Assembly: GCA_037074615.1 (NCBI GenBank)
Contig: CM073546.1
Span: 8,363,501-8,427,500 of the forward strand
Reading direction: 5' to 3'
Length of the DNA stretch: 64,000 nucleotides
DNA from: Leucaena leucocephala
Taxonomy: Eukaryota; Streptophyta; Magnoliopsida; Fabales; Fabaceae
Positions 25,386 through 39,059 of this stretch are shown here, piece after piece. The notes beneath the pieces are model-generated. The model saw only the letters and a list, made by a program, of their open reading frames with translations. It searched no databases and was not told the origin of the DNA. Every line of letters begins with the position of its first letter. The first letter of the stretch is position 1. The position numbers and the translations under genes are program-made.

Positions 25386-25397
25386 TGGTATTAGAGC
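25386..25397 (+). other. Primer-binding site of plus-strand copia remnant
   Basis: TGGTATTAGAGC differs at one base from the initiator tRNA-Met complement. The sequence before it (AATTCACCCC, then a short pyrimidine and AT stretch) is the usual end of a Sirevirus-type 5' LTR, so 25087-25383 may hold the tail of that LTR. Confidence 0.6.
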
Positions 25398-25956
25398 GTT
25401 TCACTTATTTAAAGGATCTAACAATCTCAAGTGTAAAGATCATGTCTATTTATAAAGGTTTTGATTATACTATTCCTATGTTTCTTAAAATACTGATTTA
25501 TATGAGATATATTTTTATAAATGATTTTGATTTTAAAATTATAAAAGATTGGACATAGAAAGAAAAATATATATTTCCTTAACATTAGAGTAATGAAGAT
25601 TCTATATAGTTGTTTAACCAATAAAGATTATGAGAAAATCAAATTTTGCTCCAATGCTAGAGATATTTTAAATATTCTTGATTATATATATATATCTAAC
25701 AATTCTGTTGAAGTGAATGATTATGATAGCTCATCTGGACAAATGATACTTGAGATTAAAGAAAGAGAAATCTCATATCAACAAGAAGAAAATGAGTATC
25801 CAGAAAAGCTTAACATGACCAAATCAAATGAGAAAGAATCATTGCTTGAAGGTCAAGATGTATATATGGTAAGCAATTATAATTCTTCTTCAAGTACATT
25901 TACGAAAAGTAACTTTGAAAGATTGCATAAAATTATTTTTCAACCTATTTTTCATC

Positions 25957-27797
25957 TGTAAGGAATTAGAAGACGCGCAGCAGAAATTAATTTAAAAAAT
26001 TTTCCATTCCTTGCCAGGATCTACCGTATGTGTTTAAGTCAAGTGGGAAGAAGTATTACCCTTAGTGTGCCTCAGCGACTTCCACAGCTTTTGGTCACGA
26101 CGTTCACAGCTTCTCTCTGCGGCTCGTGCTCCCTTTCTAATCACAAGAAGTCGACGACTCAGGTCAGCTTCCTCTACTGGTATCCACACGAACAGCGTTC
26201 TAACCACGAACGACGTGCTAGCGTCTCTTGTCCCTCCAGGGCTTTCTCAAGAGTTCGTCCTCTCCGTCTCTATTTTGGCAATTTCTTATCTGCAAACCTT
26301 TTGCAGAGTCCCCTTCGGCCTTTCTATGTTCTATATGTTTCTCTATGCAAAACGCAGCTCCTAAAATCAGATATATAGGATGCTATGCGTTTTTCTCTGT
26401 CAACCGAATTGGATTTTGGAGTTAATCTTATATTAATTCCAAAATTAATACAATATCATATATTGTATAATTTTATAAGAAACTAATTAAATAAATAATA
26501 TCAAATCCGTCCCACAGATTTAATTACCCATTTATTAAATTTTAAATAAAGATGAGACTGAACTATATTTGATTTATTCTCATAAATCAAATTTGAGATA
26601 TCCTATCAATTTGAATTTTGAATTTCAAACGTGATAGAGATTTAATTTATCCTTATAAATTAAATCTTATAAATATCTCTTATATGAGATATCCTATCAA
26701 TTTGAATTTTGAATTTCAAACATGATAGAGATTTAATTTATCCTTATAAATTAAATCTTATAAATATCTCTTATATGAGATATCCTATCAATTTGAATTT
26801 CGAATTTCAAACGTGATAGAGATTTAATTTATCCTTATAAATTAAATCTCATATATACATATAATGTATATATACGAATTTATATATATATATACGAATA
26901 TAAATATAAATAAATATATATACATCTATCCTGGATCATTCATTGAATCTGGACATCATAGCTCGTGTTGGGCTATTTTGTGTGCGACCCTGTAGGCCCA
27001 TATGAAGTTGGCAGTGGGCCATTTGCTATACTAGCCCACAAGTCGCAAGCGGTCTCTAGCAAGACATAACGACTACCTAAATCATATGAGGATCGATAAA
27101 CGATGTAACCTTTTATACAACATGTCCCTTCTGTCACGCGATATTTTGGTCATGGATAAGGCATGGATAATGTCATCCTCCTATTCCTGACCGTTACTTT
27201 CTCGATCCCTGAGTAGTCTGACTATAGAAATGGAACTACCTTTCCATTACATTATGGCTATACATTTCTCAGACTCACTCATCGAGGGGCCCAGTAATAT
27301 CTCTCTACGAATGTGAGGGACAAATTCCATCTTGACCATTCACATTCCTCCGCATGAAAAACCACTAAGGCCGAACATAGTCTTTATGATCACTCGGTCA
27401 AAAGTGACTTTTGACTAGGTTAAAGCTGAGCATTTTGTCATGTAGGAATCCATGATGATCTCAGGTCAAAGGGCGTATTGACATGGTTTGTATATGAGAG
27501 AAGCTTATGATGTTACCCATGCAGTTCTCTCATAGCGGGTCGGTCCAGCACCTTGTACTCTTACATGTGCTTATGACTTTGATTTGTATCTCTATACATC
27601 TTCAAAGTCATACTAGTCTTATTTTATCTGTGCTCCCGCATAGATGATCGACCAGGGACATTTAGGATAATATCATGAATTATCCAAGGATGGTCATCAT
27701 AGTAAACATGCAAATAATATGATAACTCAATTAATAAATTCATAAATCAATAATGTTCATAAGACAATGATTGGCCCCTAGGGCACGATTTCCAATA
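25957..27797 (-). mobile_element. Solo copia LTR E1 with perfect 5-bp target duplication
   Basis: The element is flanked by tcatc at 25952-25956 and 27798-27802. The minus-strand start is TATTGGAAATCGTGCCCTAG, a one-base change from the usual TGTTGG, and the end is TTCCTTACA. It is about 85-90% like E2 at 56681-58444 by eye. No internal region or second LTR is attached, so it is a solo LTR left by recombination. The three overlapping open frames at 26028-26425 are within the LTR and are not genes. Confidence 0.9.
26595..26867. repeat. 91-bp tandem repeat, three units, in LTR E1
   Basis: Units begin with GAGATATCCTATCAATTTGA at 26595, 26686 and 26777. E2 has only two units (57306 and 57397), with the same 91-base period. 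Confidence 0.85.
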
Positions 27798-29149
27798 TCA
27801 TCTTATTTCGAAAAGCAAAAATATTTCACATTCTAAATTCAATGATGTCTCTAATAGGAAGAAAGAAGTTTTGCACACCGCTTTTAGATTGCTTTCTCTA
27901 GAACAACACAATACTTGCAATGATATCAACGATAAGCATTATCATGTTATTTTTAACTATTGTGGAAAATAAGGTTATATTTATCACACATGTTATTTTA
28001 GAAGAAATTACAATGTGAGAAATAAATATGTTTGGATTTCTAAAGGACAATTAAGGTCTAATACTTTAATAGTGATTTTTATAAAATTGTCTTTATATAT
28101 TTAGAATGTTACGATAGTTTCCAATAAATGGGTACCAAAATGTACTCCTAGTGCTTCAAATGTGAAGTATAACATTAAGATGAATGGACACAATAATGGT
28201 GAAAGGGGCATCCAAGAGTTTATTGTGCATCAGTAAAAGCCACATCACTTAGAGAACTCACGGAGAATATATTGTTGCAACATCAAAGTTAATTCATGAG
28301 AAGCAATAATGAAAGGTCAAAGGAGTGTGTTCTACCTCAATAATGGACTATCCCAGTGTATCATTCAACTATTATGAGGAGAACATAACAAGGAGGATCT
28401 CTCAAGCATCAAAGTAGATATTAGTTGAGAGACCATTGCATAAATCCAGAAGAAACTCAAGCATGCAATGGGTATACAAAGGCAATCCTTCTTCCACAAA
28501 AGTTAAAAGGTACAATGGTAAATCTCGTGTACTATCATGTCTAGCATATCTCTAAGGTTTATATATGCACCCATAGAAATGAACATTGCAATTGATTTCT
28601 AATTATTTTTTTCGAAAGGCAATATTTAGTAGTTCAATTCCTTAAGTATACATGTTTTTGAAAAATGAAAATATCTCTTATGCATAAAGACATTTATCTC
28701 ACTATGCATAAAGACATATATATCTCACTAGGCTCAAATGTTCTAAATTATTCATATTCTCTGAGCATGCAAATTATATTCTATTTCCTATAAACTAATC
28801 ATTGATGGATCTAAGAAAAGTTGGATACCTGGAAAGAAAAACAAGTTCAATTGTTTAGTAGAAAATCTGATTAATTAGGTTCAACTCAAGATTTGTGGAT
28901 TCAAAGAAAATAATTCAAATATTGATAAAGATGAACCAACGAAACTTGAATTCTAGTGCTAAAAAAAATAACATCAATTCATAGAGTCAAGCTAGTTGTT
29001 ACAAGGACAAGAAGGAATATGGTGAAATCTAATCCTTACCTCTTTATTGTGCTTAATTAAATTTTGGATTAGAATAGCGAATACTTGCTCCTTGTTAATC
29101 TCTTAATTTAGTGGTTAAAATTTCACTTTATTCCCCATTATGTATACTA

Positions 29150-30596
29150 GCTGAAATGCATCATTGCAAAGGGAAGAAGAATTTCAAGTTAGAAGTAGTT
29201 GAAACAAGTTAGATATAAATAGTTTAAACTTGTGGAATCAATATATTTCTGGGATCATATGTATGACATGCTTGCTGCCACTTTGGGAACTTTAAGAGGG
29301 AAGTTTAATTTGTTGATATTGATGCTTCCAATGGGTTGAAAATAAAAAATTGTGTAGGGTTAAGTAGAAAAACAAGCATTAGAAGCATTGGAATTAAAAT
29401 GTAGAATTTTTGAATTTTGGAAGAGGGCTCTTAGTTATGTCCAGTTTTAGTGAGGGAGTTAGAATTTCAAAATTCTAACTTCATAATTGAATTCTACATG
29501 AAAAATTGTGTAGGATTGAACAAAAGGAATTAATTTTAGATAGATAGAACCAAAAGTCTTAAAATTGAATTGAAAGGAGTACTCAGAGAACTAAACATTG
29601 GAATTATGTTTATGGATTGTATTATGTCATGCCATTACTTTGCAATGTATGGGCTTTGATATTTTCATAAGGATAACTCTAACTCTAGAGGAAAGGAACA
29701 AGGATACTTCAAGAGGTAGCAAGGATATATCACTTTAAAGTTCACTTTGTTGATTGTTTAATTGCATTGTGTTTATGATGATTGGTTAAGCTTGGTATGA
29801 ATTGATTTTATGAGCTATGATGAGTTGTTGCATACCTTTGCATTATATTTCATGACAATATGCATGTTAGAGTATGCTTGAAGCTAGAGTTATGTTGTTC
29901 CTATATCATATAACATGTGAGTAGATAATTTAACATAGTTGATGATAAAGTATATATCTCTTACTATTGAGATTTCTTTGAAATCTCATTCCTTTCATGA
30001 TTTTTCTATTGATATAGGGGCTGAGACATCCAAAGGAAAGTTCTTAAAAGTGGACAATTAAGAATGCAATGTTATGTAATTATGATGTTACATTTTGTAG
30101 TGAAGTATGATGAACAAAGGTATGTACCCCTAAATGAGGCAGTGACATTGTCATTGCATTTTGAATAGCTTACTAGACTAATTTTAATATGATATTTGGC
30201 ATGTATATAGTTAAGACAATGATCTGTAAATAGACACTAATATCTCCTAATTTGGTTAAGTATAAAATTTAATATGATTTTTACAATTCAAGCCCAGAAT
30301 CTGGAAAACTGGAAGTTGACTAAATAAATAGTACGTTTTAACGAATTAACTGTATTAATTGGTCAGTGGAAATCCAGATTTATATTTGTTTCTTAAAGAA
30401 CATTGAAAGAGCTTCAAGTAGAAATTTGAACAACCTCATTTCAATTTTTCTAAAATTAGTTATGAATTTTCATATTTGGGTCAGAAATGTAGAATTTACC
30501 ATATGAATGGCTCAAGAAACTAACTTTAAGAGGTTTTAAAATGGTTATGAAGGCTTCCAAATACGCATATATTCATAGCAAAATGAGGACATTACA
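29150..30596 (+). repeat. Partial gypsy LTR (D), family of A and B
   Basis: From about 29190 it matches LTR A at 1870 onwards (GATGCTTCCAATGGGTTGAA block) and it ends GAGGACATTACA at 30596, the family terminus. Its 5' portion is missing. No primer-binding site follows, so it is a truncated or solo LTR. Confidence 0.7.
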
Positions 30597-31001
30597 ACTT
30601 TTATCTACCTTGCCTTTCTTTAACATGGGTTAGGTATTCAAGCAACCGACTAGTCCAAATTTGAGTAGTGAGAGTTCTTCATTTAATAGGTTATTATCTC
30701 CTCTACTAACATGTACATTTCTCAAGATTCAAACACGTATTATCCTTCTTATGGGGGCAAGACCACATATCACCTTGACTAAAGTGATTATTTATTAAGT
30801 TGTTAATATAATTTTAATTTTTAATTTTTTCACTATTTTGTTTTGTATATTTCAAATTAGAGCATTCAGGCAATTTCAATACAAAACTTAACCTAAACTA
30901 GTCCCTAAGAATTTCACAGTAATTATTCATTTCAAGGTTCTAAATTGAGATTTGTATATTTAGCTTTGTCCTTTCTCCCATTATATTTTGTTCTGAATTA
31001 T

Positions 31002-31009
<8 letters not shown>

Positions 31010-31039
<30 letters not shown>
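31010..31039. repeat. (TA)n microsatellite
   Basis: About 15 TA units following TACATACA. Confidence 0.95.
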
Positions 31040-31043
<4 letters not shown>

Positions 31044-34000
31044 TAACATCTATTTGGTCATATTGAGCAATACAAATTCAAGTAATGTCAGCTCTAATAG
31101 GTTAAGTTCTTCTATTATAGTTCCCCCCATTAATATGACTAAATAATTTTGAGAGATTATTTAAGTGATATTAATTAGTTTATTATACACGACCTAAACA
31201 ATATTAATATTTATTTTTTGGTATAAAGTTCAATTTTACCTTAGAAGTTTTTGCGTAGGAGTTGTGGGTATCTGAAAAAAAATTTAGATCAATTTTTCTC
31301 TATAAAAATTAGAAAAAGAATAAAGTCACCCTGGTTAACCTTTAAAAAATTAATGTTAATTGTTAAGAAATTAATATTGACCGTTAACAATTTTAATGGC
31401 AAAAGTAATATATTACTCCTATTTTAGTACTTTTAAAATAAAATTGATCCAACAAAAAATTTTAGACATCCAGATTTTCTACGCAAAACTTTTACGAAAT
31501 TATATGTTAACCATTAGTTACTATATACCATCACACCATCGCTATCATACTACATAACAAAATCATGTAGCTAGAGCTAGAATCGCAATATAGGCGATCA
31601 GAGTGTAAAACATCCAGTCCCAATTATATACAAATTGCAATCGCGACTTGAAAAGATATGAAGTTAAAGCAGACACGTTTATACTTTATATAAATCACTA
31701 ATTAATTAAGTTCGATATTATTCCTTACACTTGATATCCACTTGAAAAGATGAACATTTGGCAGCATCACACATTCATGAATGTCTTATAGAAAATATAC
31801 TTCATTAATTTAATTTCACGCATGCACTTAATATTCACTTTCTCTTCTTTAGTTTTCGGAGTTAATTCCTAATTGTACATTAAGTTCTTTAACATAATCA
31901 TGTATTATACATTGAAAAAAAATTCCAAAATATATCTTTTTAAGAGAATATGAAAAAGAAAATTGTCACTTATTGATTTTTCAAGTTATATTTCAAATAA
32001 AAATGGATTATGGGGTAACAGCAGCAAATTAAATATGAACCATTAATCTCAATGGTTCATTTTTCATATACTTTATATTTTTTTATTTCAACCGTTATAT
32101 TTTTAAAAGTTTACATATATCATTTTTGTGTCATACTTTTAATATAAAATTTAAATTATATATTTATCAAATTTAAACTATCTAAATTAAATTTGAATTG
32201 TCAAAACATATGCCACTTTTGTAATCATATTTTTGTATTGTTCACGGCTTCGAATGAAATGTGGTTCTCATGCTTTGGATAAAGTTTAAAATTAAGGAGT
32301 TACATTATTTATGACTTATAAACAATATAACTCTACAAATTTCATATGATATATAAATATAAAGATTTAGATTCTTATATTGTTATTGTTATTAAAGAAG
32401 AAATAAGATTTATAATGAAAATATAAGAAAGAGTTATCTTGACATTATTCGTGGTGATTCAAACATATAAAAAGAAGGTCATTAGATATACCAATAAAAA
32501 AGATAGATTAGATAATACAGAATTCTCTAAAAATAGTTAGAAAAAGATTAAAAAAATACTCTAAAATTAATAATATATATCTAAAAGTTTAATTATTGAT
32601 AAACTATAATAACATTATGCCAGTTCATATAGCCAATATCAATAACGTCTTCTTCTTGTATTTTTACTGTTGTTTATACTATTATTGTTGTTGTTGTCAT
32701 TGGTATTGGCATGATTGATTGAAGAATACTGTTTTGACACGGGAAGGAGCAATAGTGATTTCTGCTTTTTGGGAATGAGGTGGTGAAGAATGAATAAGGG
32801 ATGATGATTAGATGCCCATTTAGGTTGGTGCACGCTCCACTTTCACCTTTTAATTTTAAAAAGTTCTCGCTTTATAGTTTTCCTACTCAACTTATACATA
32901 AACACTTCACTTCACTTTCCTTCTTTCTTTATTTCTTTAATTTGACAATAATTACTTTATTACCTTTTAGGCTTGGCTAAATATTAACTTCTTTTTTTAG
33001 AGATGCTTACCTTATATTATTTTGAATAAAAATTACACGCGTGTATATCATAAAACAAACCAGGATTAAATTAAAATATATGTGTAAATGTCCTTTTGCT
33101 CCTGAAAATTTTGTAGATGTTTTCTTTTGGTCTTTTTATAATAAAAATATGTATAAATAGATATTTTATTTCTTTTTAAATTATCCAATTATGATTTTTT
33201 TCTTTATTAATGCATATCCAATTATACTTTTTTTTATATGGTTATTTGATTGATTTATATTCGAGTATAATTATACTTTATTTGTTCTTAATTCATACAA
33301 AAGTTTATATTAAACTTAAGAATTTTCTAATTTATAGAATAATCAAAAGATTCTAATTTTAAATATATTATTTATATACATTAATAAAGATATTTATATA
33401 TTTATTTAAATTTTACCTTCATTTTTTAATAGATTGTTATATGAGAAGAAAATTGGATTAATTAAACAAAAATATAGGAAGGAATCATTGTCTACTTTTA
33501 AGCCAGAGACACCTGATTGATATTTTTATAAAGAGACCAAAAATGTATTTTAAGTCTCTTTTCTTATTTTTCAGCCCATAAAAAATACTTATTCTATCTT
33601 ATTGTTATTTATCTTATGCTCAAATTATAGAAATACTTTATTCTAAATTTATTTTTCAAATTTTATATCGGAAACAACTTCCTATATTATTGCTTATCGT
33701 CTTCTTCCTAATATATATATAAAGCCAGAATAAGTTCGACACGCGCGTAATTTTTTTTTATTACAATATAAGTTAACTTGGATGCCATGCATATCTTTTA
33801 ATCGTTTTAAATAAAGTATATTTTCCTATTATATAATAATAAAAATTAGAGGGGCCTATGTGAATATGATATCCAAGTTAAGGTGGATTCCAATATGACT
33901 AATCAATCAATCATCAATTATCATTAACTATATTATTAAAATTTTATAATATATAATTTAATTAAAAATATATTTAGAATGACATAACTTAATATTTTTA

Positions 34001-35959
34001 ATTCTTTTATCTACAAGCTGCGGTCAATAATATCATTTAATAATCACACTTTAATCTTTCAAAAATTGTAAGCCCTACTTTAATGGGTTATTAATTAATT
34101 ACCATTATAAGAAGTAAAATCTTTTAAATATCAAAGTAGATGCTCAAAATCTTGTAAAAATTAAATTTTAAATTTTTATGAAATTTAAAAATTTTTACTC
34201 TAATAAAAATTTATAATAATCATAAAAAATTAATCAATTGTACCCTGTGTTTTTTCAATCCCCATGTAATGCACATGAAAAATGTCTAGTTAAATAACAA
34301 AAAGACTTGTTCAAATATTATATATATAATTAACATATATACATATACATTTTTTTAATTGCAAAATTGCAAGTATAAATATATAATAATTATAATTTCC
34401 GTTTACAAATATAGCACACGTGCTTTGGGCCATGATTTTGGATTTTGTTTAATTATATAACATACCCCACACGTCATAATAAACCTATAAAGTGGTGGAT
34501 CGCATACTACAACTATCAATTTTTATAAGGAGACAAGTCATAAATCACTTCCTTCTCCTTTTTATATATAGTCTTTTTTTATTACTTCATCGATCTCTCT
34601 AGATCAAATTAATTCCTTTCTTAACAAAAAAAGTTATAACTGAAGAAAAGTCTAATGAAGAAATTAAATCATTATTTTTAGATCACAACTAGTTAATAAT
34701 AAAAATTAAACGAAATTAAGCGTACAATAATTTTTTCCTTGAGATTATTGGATTTAATTCGTTGTGTGACGCTGTGACCACGTTTATCTATAAATTAAAT
34801 ATAATTATAATATGCAAAATAATATTTTATGTACACTATAAAAGAATAATACTATGTACTAATCCATATATCAATACTAGATTGAACTAGACAGATAAAT
34901 TCTTTAACTTTTAATAAGGGTCTATCATACTATATAAAATAAAGAAATCATAATTGATGAAAAACATGGAACTCAAACAAAGCATGTATTGAAAGGATGT
35001 GTATGTGTGGATAAGAATAAGAATGATTAGAAAGCTAGAAATGTTAGATATCAATGGATGTGGACTCAATAGGAATTTGTCTTAGAAAAAATTCAAAAAG
35101 TACAAATTGGTTAGCAAACCTAGAATCAAATAAGATGAAAAAAATACAAAATATGAAGAAAAGGTTAGATCTTAGGAAGAATAACCCACTGAACACACGT
35201 TCTAGAAAATACTGAGATATAAAACTAAGCACCCAAAGGGATGGCTCAAGAAAGTATAACACAAGAGTTATCAATCTCTTATGCCATGTAGTATTCTATT
35301 AAGAATACATAGCCAACAAGTAAATACTTGTCAAATGAAAATTTTTATTTATAACTCTATGAATTGTTGATCTCCTCAATCGGATATAACTATGTCTTTA
35401 AATAGACAAACTTGTTAATCCTGAAGACTCTAAATAATTAAATAAAATATATTCTAGAATATTCTTAATATAAGATGCCGTCTTAAATAAATGATATAAT
35501 AACAAGTTGTTAAATAATATCTTTGAGATCTATTTGCCAACTCATATATCTTGAACTACTTATAAAGTTAAAAGATGATTAGGATAATTCAAATATCTAA
35601 AAAAATATATCAAATTTTCCTAATAATCTAATAAATATAAAATGACTCTTTTAATAATAAAATTACATAGAAAACAAAAATAAAATGACTTAATTCAGAG
35701 CCCTCTTAAATAGGATCCTTTATTTTGTCTTTCATCATGTGCGCTTCTTGGAAATTGAATGCTACACGGGATACTTATTGCCACCTGAATTCCTATCATA
35801 TATGCACCCATTAAATTGAGGGCAATGCTTTAAAATATGAATAGGATGTGGAGCTAAAAAGGCCAACAATTTATGATTCTCATAGTCCAACCAGTTAGAC
35901 TAACGGTTGAACCGATAAGGCCATGACAAGATAATTAAATAAAAAATTATATGCATGTA

Positions 35960-35981
35960 ATATATATATATATATATATAA
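35960..35981. repeat. (TA)n microsatellite
   Basis: About 11 TA units in AT-rich DNA. Confidence 0.95.
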
Positions 35982-36328
35982 TCAATCTATAATAAGTCTA
36001 AATGTTAATATAATAATGTCATAATATATATTCAAACGGCCCATTATTTGATATGAATGAAAGATGTGCCGAATTCCCCCTATTTACGGACAGGAGTGGC
36101 CTAATTTATGTTATAGCAAGATCTTTTACACTGATATTCTTATTTCTATAATCAAGTCGGCAAAATTTGTTAATGAAAGGCTGATCTCCGACCATTTTTT
36201 AAGTCATATTATAAGTCCTAATTTATACGTGTTTATTACATATACCCTTTAAAGTAAACCCACTAACGTTTTTAGAGAAATCTAAAAAGAAATAAGCTGC
36301 ATTAATTTGATAAAATAAAAAAATACGT

Positions 36329-36583
36329 GCATGCATGCATGCATGCATACATACATACATACATACATACATACATACATACATACATACATACATACAT
36401 ACATACATACATACATACATACATACATACATACATACATACATACATACATACATACATACATACATACATACATACATACATACATACATACATACAT
36501 ACATACATACATACATACATACATACATACATACATACATACATACATACATACATACATACATACATACATACATACATACA

Positions 36584-36613
<30 letters not shown>
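36329..36613. repeat. Compound (GCAT)5(ACAT)66 microsatellite
   Basis: Five GCAT units (36329-36348) run into an uninterrupted ACAT array to 36613. All six long frames here (Tyr-Ile-His-Thr or Met-Tyr-Val-Cys repeats) are artefacts of the repeat, open in every frame because a four-base unit contains no stop in any phase. Confidence 0.98.
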
Positions 36614-36615
<2 letters not shown>

Positions 36616-37436
36616 AAAAGAAAATTCAATGATTAAGATTTTATTTTATTGTTGGAAAATAAGATTTTATTTTATTGTTTACTCTTTTATATTTTATTTT
36701 AATAACATTACAATTTAAAATAAAAACAAATTTTAGGTATATTTTTTCTAAAAGGACAACTTTTTAACATAATAAGAATATAGGATATAAAAATAAAAAT
36801 ATAGATAATTCAAATTAATGCGAACTATTCAAATTTTATGTCTAAAATGAATCCATATATTAGCACGCAACAAAAAAAAATGGATTAATTAATAGCTCGT
36901 AGAATATAGAGAAGCATGATTCATATTCCATTCCATATATTATGAAAAAGAAGCTATTAGTCCTCCAAAAGCTCAAGTACATTACTTTTGCAAAATGATA
37001 TTGAAGATTTAAACTAAAGTTGTTCGTTCTTTCTAATATCTAAATTAATCTAAATTTTACAAAATAAAAGAATGCATGTATCCTTTATATATGTTCATCC
37101 CTATCAATTTCAACCTTTATGTTTTTGTCTGTTTTTAATGACAATGTTCATTCTAAGCATCCCTTGGTTGATACTTGATCACCATAGAGAGATAAATTAA
37201 ACAGTGTTCAAAATCCTCATCCATCAAATATCATGAATATTGAGGTGCATAATATATTCATTCTCAATTAAAATGAACTAAAATTCAGATTATATATATA
37301 TAAATTTTGATCACCTCAACAATTATTTTTAAATAAGTAAATGAAATTATCTTACTTTTATCTCACAGTTTAAAGACAAAAAAAAAAAGATAGAATAGTT
37401 AAGAAATAAGGAAGAACAAAATCCAAATATATATAT

Positions 37437-37787
37437 TGTTATAGGGTTTCGGTCATACCTTGGATCTTACTTTGACTCACTGAGATACTCATATGAAACC
37501 GGAGCACCTTTTGCAGACTCTGGTTACATTGAACATAGCAAATTCACTGACAGAAAAAGAGTGAATTTAGGATAGAGAGAGCAACAACGAACATGCAGAA
37601 TACACTCCTCAAACTTTTATGAGCTTTCCTTATATGTATTATGCGTATGAAAGGGGAGGGAAGTGGGATAAAAAACACTCCCTACTCCCCCATGTTCTCC
37701 TCTACACTATCGATAGGGTAACTCCTATTTTTCTCTCATAAGGGATATATTACACATATATATCCTACTCTCTCTATTATTCTCGCA
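37437..37787. repeat. LTR-like fragment upstream of copia RT
   Basis: It starts TGTTATAGGG, ends TTCTCGCA and is less AT-rich than its flanks, with GAAAGGGGAGGGAAG in the middle. The TG...CA ends and abrupt start of pol homology at 37788 suggest a short LTR or leader fragment. No partner copy is in the window. Confidence 0.3.
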
Positions 37788-38905
37788 ATGATCATCCAGT
37801 CATCAGGATTAAATGGGTATTCACTTGATGGATCTACTATAATTATCAGAAATAAAACTAGATTAGTTGTAAAAGGTTATAATCAAGAAGAAGGTATTGA
37901 TTATGAGGAAACTTATGCTCTAGTGATAAGATTAGAAGTCATACGAGTACTCTTAGCCTTTGCTTGCATTAAAGATTTTAAGCTTTATCAAATAGATGTA
38001 AAATATTCTTTTCTTAACGGTTATATAATGGAATAGGTTTACATAGAATAACCTCCTGGTTTTGAAGACCAACTCTTTCCAGGTCATGTGTACAAGCTTA
38101 AGAAAGTATTATATAGGTTAACACAAGCTCCTAGAGCTTGGTATGATCATCTTAGCAAATTTCTGATATAAAAAGGCTTTAAAAGAGGAAAAGTACAATA
38201 CTAAATAAGCATTAGAAAGGAAAATATTGCAATATTAAAAGATGTCATGGAATGATTGGATCTCTTCTACACCTCATTGCAAGTAGACCAGACATACAAT
38301 TCAGTATGGGGATGTGTGTAAGATATCAAGCTACTATAAAGGAATTACATGCTAAAGCTATAAAGAAAATATTCAGATATCTCGTCAAAACCATTGATCT
38401 TGTGATATAGTTTCCCAAATGAGGAGTATAATACTTTATAACATACCCAGACTCTGACCATGGAGGATACAAAATAGATAGGAAATGCACTAATGGACAA
38501 TGTGAATTCCTTAGTGATTGTTTAGTCTCATGGTTCATAAGAAGCAATACATTGTAACTATATCATCAACAGAAGCTAAGTATGTAGCCATTGGAAGTTG
38601 TTTTACATGAGTACTATAGCTCAAAAAACAATGCCAAGATCTGGAAATACATTTGAACAAGATTCTAGTTCTCTATGACAACACAAGTACAATCAGTTTG
38701 TCAAAGAATCTCGTACTTTATTCTCGACTAAGCACATTGACATTATACATCATTTTATAAGAAGAGATCATGTGCAGAAGAAAGATATAAAATTTGAATT
38801 CATCCCAACTCATCTAGCATATATTTTTACTAAATCACTTGCTCAGGATCAATTCAACTATGTGAAGAGAGAACTGGGAATAGTAAATCCCAATGAATTG
38901 TAAGA
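37788..38905 (+). pseudogene. Sirevirus-like copia pol remnant (RT and RNase H)
   Basis: RT motifs are NKTRLVVKGYNQEEGIDYEE, LEVIRVLLAFACIKDFKLYQ, IDVKYSFLNGYIME, YIE-stop-PPGFED, VYKLKKVLYRLTQAPRAWY. The frame then jumps at about 38205-38250 to MIGSLLHLIASRPDIQFSM, so roughly 130 residues including the catalytic YVDD are deleted. RNase H continues (IKKIFRYLVKTIDL, YPDSDHGGYKIDRKCTNG, SLVSWF, STKHI-like, FTKSLAQDQFNY). Many stops are present. The envelope-like gene and polypurine tracts of the same element follow. Confidence 0.9.
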
Positions 38906-39059
38906 ATTTTGTTTCTTTAATAAACTAACTAAGCTTATTTTACTTTAAACTTTCTTTAGCCTTTATTTTCTCAAAATAATTATTCAATACTGATATTTTG
39001 ATGATTCAAGTTGCTAACTTAAACTTCAGAGTGTATAGTTGCATTTTTGTAGGATGCTA

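Larger units (their letters stand above)
25430..29110 (+). pseudogene. Copia gag and downstream remnant, split by a solo LTR
   Basis: The first part includes a 122-residue open frame at 25593-25961 with an acidic, serine-rich, coiled-coil-like gag segment (LEIKEREISYQQEENEYPEK). After the insertion at 25957-27797 the gag zinc knuckle follows (HVIFNYCGK-stop-GYIYHTCYFRR), then SNKWVPKCTPS near 28125, the WVPK motif seen in Sirevirus gag-pol. From 28600 to 29110 it matches the minus-strand copia remnant at 16020-16600. Frames are broken and no RT or integrase is left. Confidence 0.7.
30597..37436. other. Gene-poor AT-rich intergenic DNA
   Basis: No supported gene on either strand. The small open frames (32639-32833, 35044-35274, 36064-36252) have no recognisable domain and lie in AT-rich or low-complexity sequence. 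It holds three microsatellites, listed separately. The stretch 33050-33550 has TGTCCTTTTGCTCC and GGAGACCAAAAATG-like phrases that resemble non-autonomous element ends, but no clean TIR pair could be placed. Confidence 0.5.

Noticed and set aside
26028..26425. Serine/arginine-rich plus-strand frames, with similar ones at 56878-57202
   Set aside because: Both sets fall inside copies of the same solo LTR; similarity reflects the repeat. They could be leader peptides of the element but nothing supports translation.
32639..32833. 64-residue minus-strand frame rich in Asn and ending in four Arg and Tyr
   Set aside because: It has no in-frame ATG at its start (GTG only), no recognisable domain, and contains a CAA/AAC simple-sequence run.
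36223..36636. Six overlapping open frames of 93-129 residues of simple repeats
   Set aside because: They are translations of the ACAT microsatellite, open in every frame because the unit has no stop.
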